A stretch of DNA of 64,000 bases from Paraburkholderia youngii (GCF_013366925.1 NZ_JAALDK010000001.1:5888001-5952000); one strand, 5' to 3'; counted from the first letter of the stretch, positions 27,444 to 38,064 are shown. The notes: generated from the sequence alone by a model not told the origin. Translations and numbers: made by a program.

Positions 27444-29097
27444 CCCGCAAGGACCGACGCCCGCTCCAGGTGACGCGCCGCGCAACGATTCGAACGGACC
27501 AACACTGCCGCCCCAACTGCCCGACCCCGACATCGAACCACGCAGCCGCTGGCTGCCATCGCTCGTCTGGGTGATTCCGCTGATCGCCGCGCTGATCGGC
27601 ATTGCGCTCGTGATCAGGTCGGTGACCGAGCGCGGGCCCGTGATCACGATTAGCTTCATCAGCGCGGAAGGGCTCGAGCCGGGCAAGACCCAGGTCAAGT
27701 ACAAGGACGTCGCGATCGGTTCAGTGAAGACCATCACGCTGGCACCGGATCTGTCGCACGTGCTCGTGCAGGTGCAGCTCACCAAGGAAGGCGGCAAGTT
27801 CGCGGTCAAGGACTCGCGTTTCTGGGTGGTGCGTCCGCGCGTCGGCGCGAGCGGCGTATCGGGCCTGACCACGCTGCTGTCGGGCGCATATATCGGCGCC
27901 GACGCGGGCCGCTCGAGCGACAGCGAGAGCGACTTCGTCGGCCTCGAAACGCCGCCGCCCATCACCGGCGACCAGAAAGGCCGTCAGTACACGCTGCACG
28001 GCGAGTCGCTCGGGTCTATCGACATCGGCTCGCCGATCTTCTACCGGCGCGTTCAGGTCGGCCAGGTGGTCGGCTTCTCGCTCGACAAGAGCGGCACCGG
28101 CGTGACGATGCAGGTGTTCGTGTCGGCGCCGTTCGACCAGTACGTCGGCACCAACACGCGCTGGTGGCATGCCAGCGGCGTCGATCTGCGGCTCGATTCG
28201 AGCGGCTTCAAGCTGAACACGCAGTCGCTCGCGACGGTGATCGTCGGCGGTCTGTCGTTCCAGTCACCGACCGGCCAGAACATGGGCCCGCAGGCGCCGA
28301 ACAACCAGACGTTCCGCCTCGCTTCGGACGAAGCGGACGCGATGCGGGAACCGGACGGCGTCCCGTTGCGTGTCGTGATGAACTTCAACCAGTCGCTGCG
28401 CGGGCTGTCGATCGGCGCGCCGGTCGACTTCCGCGGCATCGTGCTCGGCCAGGTGACCAATATCGGCATCGACTACGATCCGAAGACGCAGAGCTTCACG
28501 ATGCCGGTCACGATGAACCTGTACCCGGACCGACTCGGCAAGCGCTTCCGCGAGAGCGCGCCGCAGCCGGGCACGCTCGCCGGCGAGAACATGCTGCAGG
28601 AGCTCGTCAAGCACGGCCTGCGCGGCCAGTTGCGCACCGGCAACCTGATCACGAGCCAGCTATATGTGGCGCTCGATATCTTCCCGAAAGCGGCGCCGGC
28701 CAAGGTCGACGTGACGAAGGACCCGCTCGAGCTGCCGACCATTCCGAACACGCTCGACGAATTGCAGCTGCAGGTCGCCGACATCGCGAAGAAACTCGAC
28801 AAGGTGCCGTTCGACCAGATCGGCGCGAACCTGAACACCGCGCTGAAGAACGCCGATCAGCTGTTCTCGCGTCTCGACAAGGAAGTCGTGCCGCAGGCGC
28901 GCGACACGCTGAGCGCCGCGAAGCAGACCTTCAGTTCGGCCCAGGCAACCTTGCAGCAGGATTCGCCGATGCAGTCCGACGTTCATCAGGCGTTGCAGGA
29001 ACTGACGCGCACCTTGCAGTCGCTGAATGCGCTGTCGGATTACCTCGAGCGTCATCCCGAATCGTTGTTGCGCGGTAAATCAGGAGACAAACCATGA
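27436..29097 (+). CDS. pqiB: PqiB-like MCE-domain lipid transport protein
   Basis: A 553-residue protein with one N-terminal transmembrane helix (about residues 41-61), then three MCE (MlaD) domains. These are marked by GLEPGKTQVKYKDVAIG (about 75), GSPIFYRRVQVGQVVGF (about 197) and GAPVDFRGIVLGQVTNIG (about 330). A helical C-terminal region is rich in Q, L and D. In E. coli PqiB forms a periplasm-spanning tube that moves phospholipids between membranes. It overlaps pqiA2 upstream and shares ATGA with pqiC downstream. Confidence 0.95.
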   Translation: MTSPQGPTPAPGDAPRNDSNGPTLPPQLPDPDIEPRSRWLPSLVWVIPLIAALIGIALVIRSVTERGPVITISFISAEGLEPGKTQVKYKDVAIGSVKTITLAPDLSHVLVQVQLTKEGGKFAVKDSRFWVVRPRVGASGVSGLTTLLSGAYIGADAGRSSDSESDFVGLETPPPITGDQKGRQYTLHGESLGSIDIGSPIFYRRVQVGQVVGFSLDKSGTGVTMQVFVSAPFDQYVGTNTRWWHASGVDLRLDSSGFKLNTQSLATVIVGGLSFQSPTGQNMGPQAPNNQTFRLASDEADAMREPDGVPLRVVMNFNQSLRGLSIGAPVDFRGIVLGQVTNIGIDYDPKTQSFTMPVTMNLYPDRLGKRFRESAPQPGTLAGENMLQELVKHGLRGQLRTGNLITSQLYVALDIFPKAAPAKVDVTKDPLELPTIPNTLDELQLQVADIAKKLDKVPFDQIGANLNTALKNADQLFSRLDKEVVPQARDTLSAAKQTFSSAQATLQQDSPMQSDVHQALQELTRTLQSLNALSDYLERHPESLLRGKSGDKP

Positions 29098-29843
29098 TGT
29101 TTGCCCGGCTCCCCCGTCCGCGGCGCGCGCTCGTGCGCGGTGCCGTCCGCGGCGTCGTGTATGGCGCCGCACTGGCCGCGGCGCTCGCGATCGCGGCGTG
29201 CTCGTCGCCGTCGAGCCGTTTCTATACGCTGGGCGGCGCGGAAAGCGCGGGCGCCGCCGCGCGCACGGGCGCCGCGCCCGCGTGGCTGATCGAAGTCGCG
29301 CCGGTCAACGTGCCGCCGCAGGTGGCGAGAAACCAGCTGGTCGTGCAGACCGGGCCGACTCAGGTGCAGCTGCTCGAACAGGAACGCTGGGCCTCGCTGC
29401 CCGGCGATGAGATCCGCCGCGCGCTGTCGACGAATCTGACGCAGCAGCTCGGCACCATCGACACGTTCGGCACCGCTCACCCCGACGACGCGGCCGTCTA
29501 CCGGATCGCGATGAACGTGCAGCGCTTCGAGTCGTGGCCCGGCTCGCATGCGTTGATCGATGCGGTGTGGAGCGTGCGGGCCGTGCGCAGCAATGCGGTG
29601 ATGACGTGTCGCAGCGTGGTCAGCGAGACGGTCGGAGGCGGGTACGACGCGCTCGTCGACGGACATCGGCGCGCGCTCGCGCAAGTGTCGACGCAGATCG
29701 CGACGGGCGTACGCGCGATGGCGGCAGCGGCCGCCACTACCACCAGCACGACGGGCCGGACTTCGTCTTCGTCCAGGCCGGCCGCGACGCCGGTCGTGCC
29801 GCCCTGCCCTTCGGCGGGAACGGCCGCGGAAGCCGGCGCCTGA
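29094..29843 (+). CDS. pqiC: PqiC-like outer-membrane lipoprotein
   Basis: A 249-residue lipoprotein of the ABC-type transport auxiliary (DUF330/YmbA) family. The lipobox IAAC places the lipidated residue at C36, followed by SSPSSRFYTLGG. The body includes NVPPQVARNQLVVQT and WASLPGDEIRRAL. The C-terminal 40 residues are Ala/Thr/Ser/Pro-rich. PqiC anchors the PqiB tube at the outer membrane. It overlaps pqiB by four bases (ATGA), and a hairpin follows at 29954-29974. Confidence 0.9.
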   Translation: MMFARLPRPRRALVRGAVRGVVYGAALAAALAIAACSSPSSRFYTLGGAESAGAAARTGAAPAWLIEVAPVNVPPQVARNQLVVQTGPTQVQLLEQERWASLPGDEIRRALSTNLTQQLGTIDTFGTAHPDDAAVYRIAMNVQRFESWPGSHALIDAVWSVRAVRSNAVMTCRSVVSETVGGGYDALVDGHRRALAQVSTQIATGVRAMAAAAATTTSTTGRTSSSSRPAATPVVPPCPSAGTAAEAGA

Positions 29844-29953
29844 CAGGCCCGGCGGCGCAACCAGCTCAACGGCGTGCGCATGCCTGCGGGCATCGCCGGC
29901 CCAGGCGGTACGCGAGGCGAGATCACGCAACGACAAGCGACGCAAACGACGGC

Positions 29954-29974
29954 CCGGCGCGCCAATCGCGCCGG
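29954..29974 (+). terminator. GC hairpin downstream of the pqi operon
   Basis: CCGGCGCG (29954-29961) and CGCGCCGG (29967-29974) form a perfect 8-bp stem with a CCAAT loop. There is no T-run. It lies between pqiC and the RNA methyltransferase gene. Confidence 0.45.
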
Positions 29975-30031
29975 CCCGCCGAGCCCGACCGCGTACAATA
30001 GCGCCTTATCCAACGCCTTGCGGCAACCTCA

Positions 30032-31318
30032 ATGTCCTTCGATTTCTTCCTTCCTTGCCCGCGCGGGCTCGAAGCTCCGCTCGCGGCCGAACTCGCCGAA
30101 ATTGCCGCCAAACATCTGAACGGCGCCCCGTTCACGGCCGGCGCCCAGGTGCCGGGCGGCGTGCATTTCCGCGGCGGCTGGGCCGCCGGCATGGCGGCCA
30201 ATCTGCACTCGCGTCTGGCGAGCCGCGTGCTGCTGAAAATCGCGCAGCGGCCCTATCGCGGCGAGCAGGACATCTACGCGCTCGCGCTCGAGCAGCGCTG
30301 GGAGCAGTGGTTCTCCGCGCACGAGACGCTGCGCGTCGACGTCACCGCGATCAAGTCGCCGCTACGCAGTCTCGAGTTCACCACGCTGCGCGTGAAGGAC
30401 GCGATCTGCGATCGTCTGCGCGAAAAAAGCGGCGCGCGACCGAGCATCGATACCGCGATGCCCGACGTGCGCGTGTTCGCGTTCCTGACCGCGACCGACT
30501 GCACGCTGTACCTCGATACGTCCGGCGATCCGCTGTTCAAGCGCGGCTGGCGTCTCGACAAGGGCGCGGCGCCGCTGCGCGAGAACCTTGCGGCGGGCAT
30601 TCTGCGTCTGACCGGCTGGCAGGCCGGCACGCCGCTCTACGATCCGATGTGCGGCAGCGGCACGTTCCTCGCGGAAGCGGCGCAGGTCGCGCTGGACATC
30701 GCGCCGGGCGTGCAGCGGCGCTTCGGCTTCGAAAAGCTCATACAGTTCGATACGCGGACCTGGCAAACGCTGCGGGGCGCCGCGCTCGAAGCGAAAAACG
30801 CGGCGCGCGGCTCGCGCGGCGCGGATCTGCAGATCTTCGGCAGCGACATCTCCGGAGACATGCTCGAAAAAGCGCGCGCGAACTTCGAGCGCGCCGGCTT
30901 GCCGGCCATTGCGCTCAAGCAGCTCGACGCGCGCGACATGACGCCGCCTACCTCGGCGCCGGGCATCCTCGTCGCGAATCCACCGTATGGCGAGCGGATC
31001 GAAGTGCGCGGCCGCAATGCGCGCGGCGAGCTTCGCGAAGGCCGCGGCAATCGCGGCGACGACGGCTTCCGCCGCATTCAGGAAGAAGCACCGGACAGCG
31101 AGTTTTTCCAGTTGCTCGGCAATGCGTTGAAGCAGCGCTTTGCCGGATGGCACGCGTTCATCCTGACGTCGGATCGCAAGCTGCCGGGGCAACTGCGGCT
31201 GCGCGAATCGACGAAGACGCCGCTCTTCAACGGCGCGCTCGAATGCCGGCTGTTCCGCTTCGACCTGATCGCCGGCAGCGTGCGGCAGCGTCCGCAGGGC
31301 GATACGCAGGCGGGTTGA
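30032..31318 (+). CDS. THUMP-domain class I RNA methyltransferase (RlmL N-terminal type)
   Basis: A 428-residue SAM-dependent methyltransferase. An N-terminal THUMP RNA-binding region (about 45-160, LHSRLASRVLLKI, RTPDVRVF-like) precedes a Rossmann domain. YDPMCGSGTFLAEAA (about 203) is the SAM motif and ILVANPPYGERIEV (about 310) the NPPY catalytic motif. E. coli RlmKL makes m2G2445 in 23S rRNA; the N-terminal half of that protein matches this size. The TACAAT at 29994-29999 could be its -10. The start ATG at 30032 gives the conserved FDFFLPCPRGLE opening. Confidence 0.88.
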   Translation: MSFDFFLPCPRGLEAPLAAELAEIAAKHLNGAPFTAGAQVPGGVHFRGGWAAGMAANLHSRLASRVLLKIAQRPYRGEQDIYALALEQRWEQWFSAHETLRVDVTAIKSPLRSLEFTTLRVKDAICDRLREKSGARPSIDTAMPDVRVFAFLTATDCTLYLDTSGDPLFKRGWRLDKGAAPLRENLAAGILRLTGWQAGTPLYDPMCGSGTFLAEAAQVALDIAPGVQRRFGFEKLIQFDTRTWQTLRGAALEAKNAARGSRGADLQIFGSDISGDMLEKARANFERAGLPAIALKQLDARDMTPPTSAPGILVANPPYGERIEVRGRNARGELREGRGNRGDDGFRRIQEEAPDSEFFQLLGNALKQRFAGWHAFILTSDRKLPGQLRLRESTKTPLFNGALECRLFRFDLIAGSVRQRPQGDTQAG

Positions 31319-31347
31319 AGCTGCGTCGGTCGGGCAAGTCGACATCG

Positions 31348-31377
31348 AAACCGCGGACCTCGTGCCGCGGTTTTTTT
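31348..31377 (+). terminator. Rho-independent terminator after the RNA methyltransferase gene
   Basis: AAACCGCGG (31348-31356) and CCGCGGTTT (31365-31373) form a perfect stem with an eight-base loop and a run of seven Ts. It is a strong terminator. Confidence 0.9.
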
Positions 31378-31539
31378 GCGCCATGTCACGCCGTTTCCCT
31401 TCCTTCGACGGCGCCCGCTCGAAGAGCAGGCTACCCGTTCCCCACCCTACTGCCACCACGCTGTCAGCAGCACCCCCGCACACTCCTTCTCACGCCATCC
31501 GGCGCTTGAACGGCCTACTGCCAATCGAAGGAGAGTGTC

Positions 31540-31923
31540 ATGTCCGCATTGCCCAAAGTGGTTGCCTGGTTCGAAATCCCGTCCGTCGATTTCGATCGCG
31601 CGGTGCGCTTCTACGAAGCCGCGCTCGACGCCCCGCTGAATCGTCAGGAGATCGGCGGCCAGCCGATTGCCGTGTTCAGCTACGAGGAGCCCGCGACCGG
31701 CGGCGCGATCGTCCATAGTCCGTCGATGACGCCGGCCGCCGACGGCGTCACCGTCTACCTGAACGCGCAGCCCACCGTCGACGCCGCGCTCGAGCGCATC
31801 GAACGGGCGGGCGGCAAGACCGACGGCCCGGTGATCAAGCTGCCGCAGGACATCGGCTATATCGCGTTCTTCACCGATACCGAAGGCAACCGCCTCGGGC
31901 TGCATTCGCGCACCAACGGCTAA
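31540..31923 (+). CDS. VOC-family (glyoxalase/bleomycin-resistance fold) protein
   Basis: A 127-residue, single VOC domain. VVAWFEIPSVDFDRAVRFYEAAL is the opening beta-alpha unit, and GYIAFFTDTEGNRLGLHS the closing metal-ligand strand. AAGGAG (31530-31535) sits a few bases before the ATG. The family includes lyases, dioxygenases and binding proteins, and this copy gives no clue to substrate. It precedes the WYL regulator by about 90 bp on the same strand, a common pairing, and might be its target. Confidence 0.88.
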   Translation: MSALPKVVAWFEIPSVDFDRAVRFYEAALDAPLNRQEIGGQPIAVFSYEEPATGGAIVHSPSMTPAADGVTVYLNAQPTVDAALERIERAGGKTDGPVIKLPQDIGYIAFFTDTEGNRLGLHSRTNG

Positions 31924-32015
31924 GCGCATCCGCAGCCACCGCGCCCCAACCGAATGCCGCCATGCGGCGCTATCATCGCGGGACCGTCCCCTTCCTCCTC
32001 TACCCGACGCCCACG

Positions 32016-32705
32016 ATGACGCGCCGCGCCGACCGCCTGTTCCAGATCGCCGAGCTGCTGCGCGGCCGGCGACTGACCACCGCGCAGCAACTGGCCGACT
32101 GGCTGGACATCTCGCTGCGCACCGTCTATCGCGACGTGCGCGATCTGCAATTGTCGGGCGTGCCGATCGAAGGCGAAGCAGGCATCGGTTATCGGCTGTC
32201 GCGCTCGGCGAGTCTGCCGCCGCTCACCTTCACCGCCGACGAACTCGCCGCGCTAGCCGCCGGCGCGCGCATGCTCGAATCGTGGGGCGGCGCGGGCTTC
32301 GCGAGCGGCGCGCGCGGCGCGCTTGCCAAGATCGCATCGGCGATGCCCGCCGACAAGCGCGCAGCGCTCGAACGGCTCGCGATCTTCGCGCCGTCGTTTC
32401 ACATCAAGGGAGATTTTTCGACGCAGCTCGACACGCTGCATCGCGCGATCGACACGCGCCAGGTGGTGCGCTTCGCGTACACCGACGCGAACGGCGCCGA
32501 CACCGAGCGCCGCGTCTGGCCGCTCGCGCTCGCGTACTGGGGCGCGCGCTGGACGCTCGGCGCATGGTGCGAGCTGCGCAGTGATTTCCGCAACTTCGGG
32601 CTGGAGAAGATGCGCGATCTGACAGTGCTCGAGACGTATCCGGATCAGGAAGGCAGGCGGCTCGCGGATTTGCTGCGGCATGTGAACGCGAGGCCGAACA
32701 GATGA
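32016..32705 (+). CDS. YafY-type transcriptional regulator (HTH plus WYL domain)
   Basis: A 229-residue regulator. The N-terminal HTH_11 domain (TRRADRLFQIAELLRGRR, then QQLADWLDISLRTVYRDVRDL) is followed by a YafY helical linker. A WYL domain with RQVVRFAYTDANG and VWPLALAYWGARWTLGAWC closes the protein. WYL domains sense small ligands or nucleic acids. I chose the ATG at 32016 because MTRRADRLFQ is the standard family start; the in-frame extension is Arg/Pro-rich with no family match. It likely regulates itself or the neighbouring VOC gene. Confidence 0.88.
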   Translation: MTRRADRLFQIAELLRGRRLTTAQQLADWLDISLRTVYRDVRDLQLSGVPIEGEAGIGYRLSRSASLPPLTFTADELAALAAGARMLESWGGAGFASGARGALAKIASAMPADKRAALERLAIFAPSFHIKGDFSTQLDTLHRAIDTRQVVRFAYTDANGADTERRVWPLALAYWGARWTLGAWCELRSDFRNFGLEKMRDLTVLETYPDQEGRRLADLLRHVNARPNR

Positions 32706-32708
32706 AAA

Positions 32709-32733
32709 GGATCGCGGCGATGCACCGCGATCC
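32709..32733 (-). terminator. Terminator of the pnt operon
   Basis: GGATCGCGG (32709-32717) and CCGCGATCC (32725-32733) pair perfectly with a seven-base loop. On the minus strand four Ts follow. It serves pntB and may also end the WYL-regulator transcript. Confidence 0.75.
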
Positions 32734-32757
32734 TGACGGCTGCTCACCACAGACGAT

Positions 32758-34209
<1,452 letters not shown>

Positions 34210-34548
34210 TTACGCACCCTCCCTGCCACCAGCCTGGTGTTTGGATTCCAGCTTCTTCGGCTCTTTTTTCTTGAACATCTCCAGCATTCGCCGCGTGACG
34301 AGAAAGCCGCCGAACACGTTGACGGCCGCGAGCGCCACCGCGATCGTGCCGAAGAACTTGCCCGCACTGCCCACCGTGAGACCCGCCGCGAGCATCGCGC
34401 CGACGATCACGATCGCCGAGATTGCATTGGTCACCGCCATCAGCGGCGTATGCAGCGCAGGCGTGACGTTCCAGACCACGTGATAGCCGACGTAGATCGC
34501 CAGCACGAAGATGATCAGGTTGATCACCGTGTGATTGAGGACTTCCAT
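34210..34548 (-). CDS. pntAB: NAD(P) transhydrogenase alpha subunit, membrane part (PntAB)
   Basis: A 112-residue protein with three hydrophobic helices (VINLIIFVLAIYVGYHVVW, then ISAIVIVGAMLAAGLTVG and TIAVALAAVNVFGGFLV). It corresponds to the C-terminal membrane part of E. coli PntA; here, as in many alphaproteobacteria and Burkholderiaceae, it is a separate gene. It ends KKKEPKKLESKHQAGG. It lies between pntAA (11-bp gap) and pntB (no gap). Confidence 0.95.
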   Translation of the reverse strand: MEVLNHTVINLIIFVLAIYVGYHVVWNVTPALHTPLMAVTNAISAIVIVGAMLAAGLTVGSAGKFFGTIAVALAAVNVFGGFLVTRRMLEMFKKKEPKKLESKHQAGGREGA

Positions 34549-34559
34549 CTTCGGTCTCC

Positions 34560-35702
34560 CTATGCTTTGCGTGTGACCTGGCCATCGCGGGCCAGCAGCG
34601 TGGCCGCGACGATATCGTCCGCGAGATCGATGTTAAGCAGCCCTTCCTTCGTGACGATCAGCTTCAGGAAGTCGAGCAGGTTGCGCGCGTATAGCGACGA
34701 TGCGTCGGCGGGAACCATCGCGGCGAGATTCGTATAGCCGACGATCTGCACGCCATAGCGCACCACCACCTGGTCCGTTTCGGTCAGCGGACAATTGCCG
34801 CCGCGCCGGCCGTCGATTTCGGGGCCGCGTCCTGCCGCGAGGTCGACGAGCACCGAGCCCGGTTTCATCGCCTGCACGGTTTCGACCGACAGCAGCGTCG
34901 GCGCGGGGCGGCCCGGAATCAGCGCGGTGGAGATCACCACGTCGGCCTGCTTCGCGCGCTCGTGGACCAAAGCCGACTGGCGCGCGAGCCACGACGGCGG
35001 CATCGGCCTCGCATAGCCGCCGACACCCTGTGCGGCCTCGCGCTCCTCGTCGGTTTCGTAGGGCACGTCGAGAAATTTCGCGCCGAGCGATTCGATCTGC
35101 TCCTTGACGGCCGGGCGCACGTCGGAAGCTTCGATCACCGCGCCGAGGCGCTTCGCGGTGGCAATCGCCTGCAGGCCGGCCACGCCCGCGCCGAGAATCA
35201 GCACGCGCGCGGCCTTCACGGTGCCGGCCGCGGTCATCAGCATCGGCATGAAGCGCGGATACAGCGTCGCCGCGAGCAGCACCGCCTTGTAGCCGGCGAT
35301 ATTCGCCTGCGACGACAGCACGTCGAGGCTCTGCGCGCGCGTGGTGCGCGGCGCGGCTTCGAGCGCGAACGCGGTGACGCCGGCCGCGGCGAGTTTGCCC
35401 GCGTTCTCGGCGTTGAAAGGGTCGAGCATGCCGACGAGCGTCGCGCCGCGCTTGAGCAGCGGCAGTTCGGAATCGGTGGGGGATTGGACTTTGAGGACGA
35501 GATCGGCGCCGAACGCGGTGGCGGCATCGACGATTTCCGCGCCCACTGCCGTATAGGCGTCATCGGGAAAGCTCGCGCCGGCGCCGGCGCCGCTTTGAAG
35601 CGTGACCCGGTGGCCTTGAGCCACGTATTTCTTGACCGTTTCGGGCGTCGCGGCAACGCGGGTTTCATGCGCGCGCGTTTCGGCTGGCACTCCGATGTGC
35701 AT
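34560..35702 (-). CDS. pntAA: NAD(P) transhydrogenase alpha subunit, NAD-binding part (PntAA)
   Basis: A 380-residue soluble subunit related to alanine dehydrogenase. MHIGVPAETRAHETRVAATP is the typical start. RVLILGAGVAGLQAIATAKRLGA (about 168-190) is the NAD-binding Rossmann motif, and the RQD-loop-like stretch lies near SSQANIAGYK. VLVDLAAGRGPEIDGRRGGNCPLT is near the end. The ATG at 35702 has GAGGAGG upstream. It is the first gene of pntAA-pntAB-pntB; its leader shares the 282-bp gap with nudJ. Confidence 0.96.
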   Translation of the reverse strand: MHIGVPAETRAHETRVAATPETVKKYVAQGHRVTLQSGAGAGASFPDDAYTAVGAEIVDAATAFGADLVLKVQSPTDSELPLLKRGATLVGMLDPFNAENAGKLAAAGVTAFALEAAPRTTRAQSLDVLSSQANIAGYKAVLLAATLYPRFMPMLMTAAGTVKAARVLILGAGVAGLQAIATAKRLGAVIEASDVRPAVKEQIESLGAKFLDVPYETDEEREAAQGVGGYARPMPPSWLARQSALVHERAKQADVVISTALIPGRPAPTLLSVETVQAMKPGSVLVDLAAGRGPEIDGRRGGNCPLTETDQVVVRYGVQIVGYTNLAAMVPADASSLYARNLLDFLKLIVTKEGLLNIDLADDIVAATLLARDGQVTRKA

Positions 35703-35857
35703 CGTTGTTCCTCCTCGACTTCCTGTTTGACGACAGATCTGCCGACGAGGCTCGCCGGCTTGCACATGCAACGGCTAACGCAGGCCCCACTTTAACCGAA
35801 ACCGTCACCCCGCCAAAATCGGGGTCGATGCGAATGCGCGGCAGACCGCCAAACTGT

Positions 35858-35897
35858 TGCGAATCGGTCGCGAACGTGCTGCGAATCCGCCGCGAAC
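35858..35897. repeat. Two 18-bp direct repeats in the pntAA-nudJ gap
   Basis: TGCGAATCGGTCGCGAAC (35858-35875) and TGCGAATCCGCCGCGAAC (35880-35897) match at 16 of 18 positions. Their starts are 22 bp apart, about two helical turns. A partial third copy (TGCGAATGCGCG) begins at 35829. The layout resembles a tandem regulator-binding site shared by the divergent genes. Confidence 0.5.
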
Positions 35898-35984
35898 CGG
35901 CCGTCAGCTTACGCCGGCCATTGCCCGGCAGGGGTCGGTGCGGCGCCCGGCAGCCGGCGCGCATAACCGGTAAAATGCGCAGCC

Positions 35985-36464
35985 ATGAAACCGGAAACCT
36001 GGCTGCCGCACGTGACCGTCGCGGCGATCGTCGAGCGTGACGGGCGTTTCCTGCTGGTCGAGGAACACACCGCCGCCGGCCTGCGCCTGAACCAGCCCGC
36101 CGGCCATCTCGAGGCGGGTGAAACGCTGCTGGAAGCGGTGGTCCGCGAAACGTTCGAGGAAACCGCCCATCCGTTCGCGCCCGAGGCGCTCGTCGGCATG
36201 TACATGACCCACTTCGAGCGGCCGGACCGGGCGGGCACCACGTACCTGCGTTTCACCTATTGCGGCGGGAGCGGCGAGCCGGACCCGGCGAGTTCGCTCG
36301 ATCCCGACATCGTCCGCACGCTGTGGATGAGCGCCGATGAGTTGCGCGAATGCCCCGAGCGGCATCGCACCCCGCTCGTGATGCGGTGCATCGACGATTA
36401 CCTGGCCGGCCGACGTTTCCCGCTCGACTTCGTCCATACCCATTCGGTCGGGCCGAAGCGATAA
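35985..36464 (+). CDS. nudJ: Nudix hydrolase, NudJ-like
   Basis: A 159-residue Nudix protein. The box reads [20 protein letters not shown] and then TAH; the usual Gly of the EExG end is Ala. The rest of the domain ([30 protein letters not shown]) resembles E. coli NudJ. NudJ hydrolyses nucleotide tri- and diphosphates and HMP-PP. As in E. coli it is just upstream of mnmA. The conserved metal ligands (REx2EE) are kept, so activity is likely. TAAAAT at 35971-35976 gives a possible -10 with a very short leader. Confidence 0.88.
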   Translation: MKPETWLPHVTVAAIVERDGRFLLVEEHTAAGLRLNQPAGHLEAGETLLEAVVRETFEETAHPFAPEALVGMYMTHFERPDRAGTTYLRFTYCGGSGEPDPASSLDPDIVRTLWMSADELRECPERHRTPLVMRCIDDYLAGRRFPLDFVHTHSVGPKR

Positions 36465-36525
36465 GGCCGTCACGAGCGGCCTCCCACAAGATCCATGCAG
36501 TCATGCAGCACCCAGTGAGTACCTT

Positions 36526-37788
36526 ATGAGCAAGCGTAAAGTCGTAGTAGGCATGTCGGGCGGCGTTGATTCGTCGGTTACCGCGTGGCTGCTGAAGGAA
36601 CAGGGCTACGACGTGGTCGGCCTGTTCATGAAGAACTGGGAAGACGACGACGACAGCGAATACTGCTCGACGCGCCAGGACTGGATCGACGTGGTGTCGG
36701 TGGCGGACCTGATCGGCATCGACGTCGAGGCGGTCAACTTCGCGGCCGAATACAAAGACCGCGTGTTCGCCGAATTCCTGCGCGAATATTCGGCCGGCCG
36801 CACGCCGAACCCGGACGTGCTGTGCAACGCCGAAATCAAGTTCAAGGCCTTTCTCGATCACGCGATGTCGCTCGGCGCGGAAACCATCGCGACCGGCCAC
36901 TATGCGCGCGTGCGCCAGAACCATGAGCGCGACGGCCGCTTCGAGCTGCTGAAGGCGCTCGATCATACGAAGGACCAGTCGTACTTCCTGCATCGGCTGA
37001 ACCAGGCGCAGTTGTCGAAGACGCTGTTCCCGCTCGGCGAAATTCCCAAGACCAAAGTGCGCGAGATCGCCGCGCAGATCGGCTTGCCGAATGCGAAAAA
37101 GAAAGATTCGACCGGCATCTGCTTCATCGGCGAGCGGCCATTCCGCGACTTCCTGAACCGCTATCTGCCGACCAGGCCGGGGCCAATGAAGACTACCGAC
37201 GGCAAGACCGTCGGCGAGCACATCGGGCTCGCGTTCTACACGTTCGGCCAGCGCAAGGGCATCGGTCTCGGTGGCAGCAAGGACGGCAGCGGCGAGCCGT
37301 GGTTCGCCGCGGGCAAGGATATTCCGAGCAATACGCTGTACGTCGCGCAGGGGCACGATCATCCGTGGCTGCTGTGCCATACGCTATCGGCGGGCAACAC
37401 GAGCTGGGTCGCGGGCGAGCCGCCGGCCGACGGCTTCGCGTGCGGCGCGAAGACGCGCTACCGGCAGGCCGACGCGGCGTGCACGTTCAACGCCGCGGCG
37501 GCAGGCGGTTCGGGCGAAGGCCTGTTCGAGCTGACCTTCGACGCCGCGCAATGGGCCGTCACGCCGGGACAATCGGCGGTGCTGTACGACGGCGACGTGT
37601 GCCTCGGCGGCGGCATCATCGAACGCGCGATGACCGGGCAACCGGCCGAGCTGCCGCCGGACCAGGCGCCGAAGCAAACTCGCGCGCAGCGTCGCAAGCA
37701 GGCGCATAAGCCGAAGCAGCCGCAACGCGCCTCGCAGGACGAGCCGCAGACCCCGCGGCAAAAAGCGGCGTTGCTCGGCGCGCGTTGA
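36526..37788 (+). CDS. mnmA: tRNA 2-thiouridylase MnmA
   Basis: A 420-residue enzyme that thiolates U34 of Lys, Glu and Gln tRNAs. The PP-loop [23 protein letters not shown] is at residues 9-31. Catalytic cysteines lie in [12 protein letters not shown] and [19 protein letters not shown] and the C-terminal beta barrel also fit. The last ~45 residues (after [10 protein letters not shown]) form a Lys/Arg/Gln/Pro-rich tail absent from E. coli MnmA (368 aa). It follows nudJ by 61 bp. A long hairpin lies just past its stop. Confidence 0.96.
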   Translation: MSKRKVVVGMSGGVDSSVTAWLLKEQGYDVVGLFMKNWEDDDDSEYCSTRQDWIDVVSVADLIGIDVEAVNFAAEYKDRVFAEFLREYSAGRTPNPDVLCNAEIKFKAFLDHAMSLGAETIATGHYARVRQNHERDGRFELLKALDHTKDQSYFLHRLNQAQLSKTLFPLGEIPKTKVREIAAQIGLPNAKKKDSTGICFIGERPFRDFLNRYLPTRPGPMKTTDGKTVGEHIGLAFYTFGQRKGIGLGGSKDGSGEPWFAAGKDIPSNTLYVAQGHDHPWLLCHTLSAGNTSWVAGEPPADGFACGAKTRYRQADAACTFNAAAAGGSGEGLFELTFDAAQWAVTPGQSAVLYDGDVCLGGGIIERAMTGQPAELPPDQAPKQTRAQRRKQAHKPKQPQRASQDEPQTPRQKAALLGAR

Positions 37789-37797
37789 GCGATGCAT

Positions 37798-37844
37798 AAC
37801 GGCGCGCGCGGCGGGTCACACCACTCCGACACGCGCGCGCCGTT
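37798..37844 (+). terminator. 13-bp GC hairpin directly after mnmA
   Basis: AACGGCGCGCGCG (37798-37810) and CGCGCGCGCCGTT (37832-37844) form a 13-bp perfect stem with a 21-base loop, starting ten bases past the stop. No T-run. It is likely the 3' end of the nudJ-mnmA transcript. Confidence 0.5.
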
Positions 37845-38064
37845 CATCGTCGCCGTTCATCTTGTTTCCCCCGCCTCGCGCGGTCACACTCGCTTCACCT
37901 TCGCGTGCGACGCCTGGCTTCCATTCGCAGGCCTCATCTTCGGGCTTCGACCGGCCACGCCGCGCCGTGACCCGCAGCCGCCAGTTTTCCTTCGCGACGG
38001 GTACCGCCCGCGCCCCTCGCGCGGACGATCCCGCCGCAATGATCTTCACTGCACTGGAGTCCCC

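Noticed and set aside
36253..37380. Minus-strand open frame opposite nudJ and mnmA
   Set aside because: Shadow of two convincing genes, with no start signal or homology.
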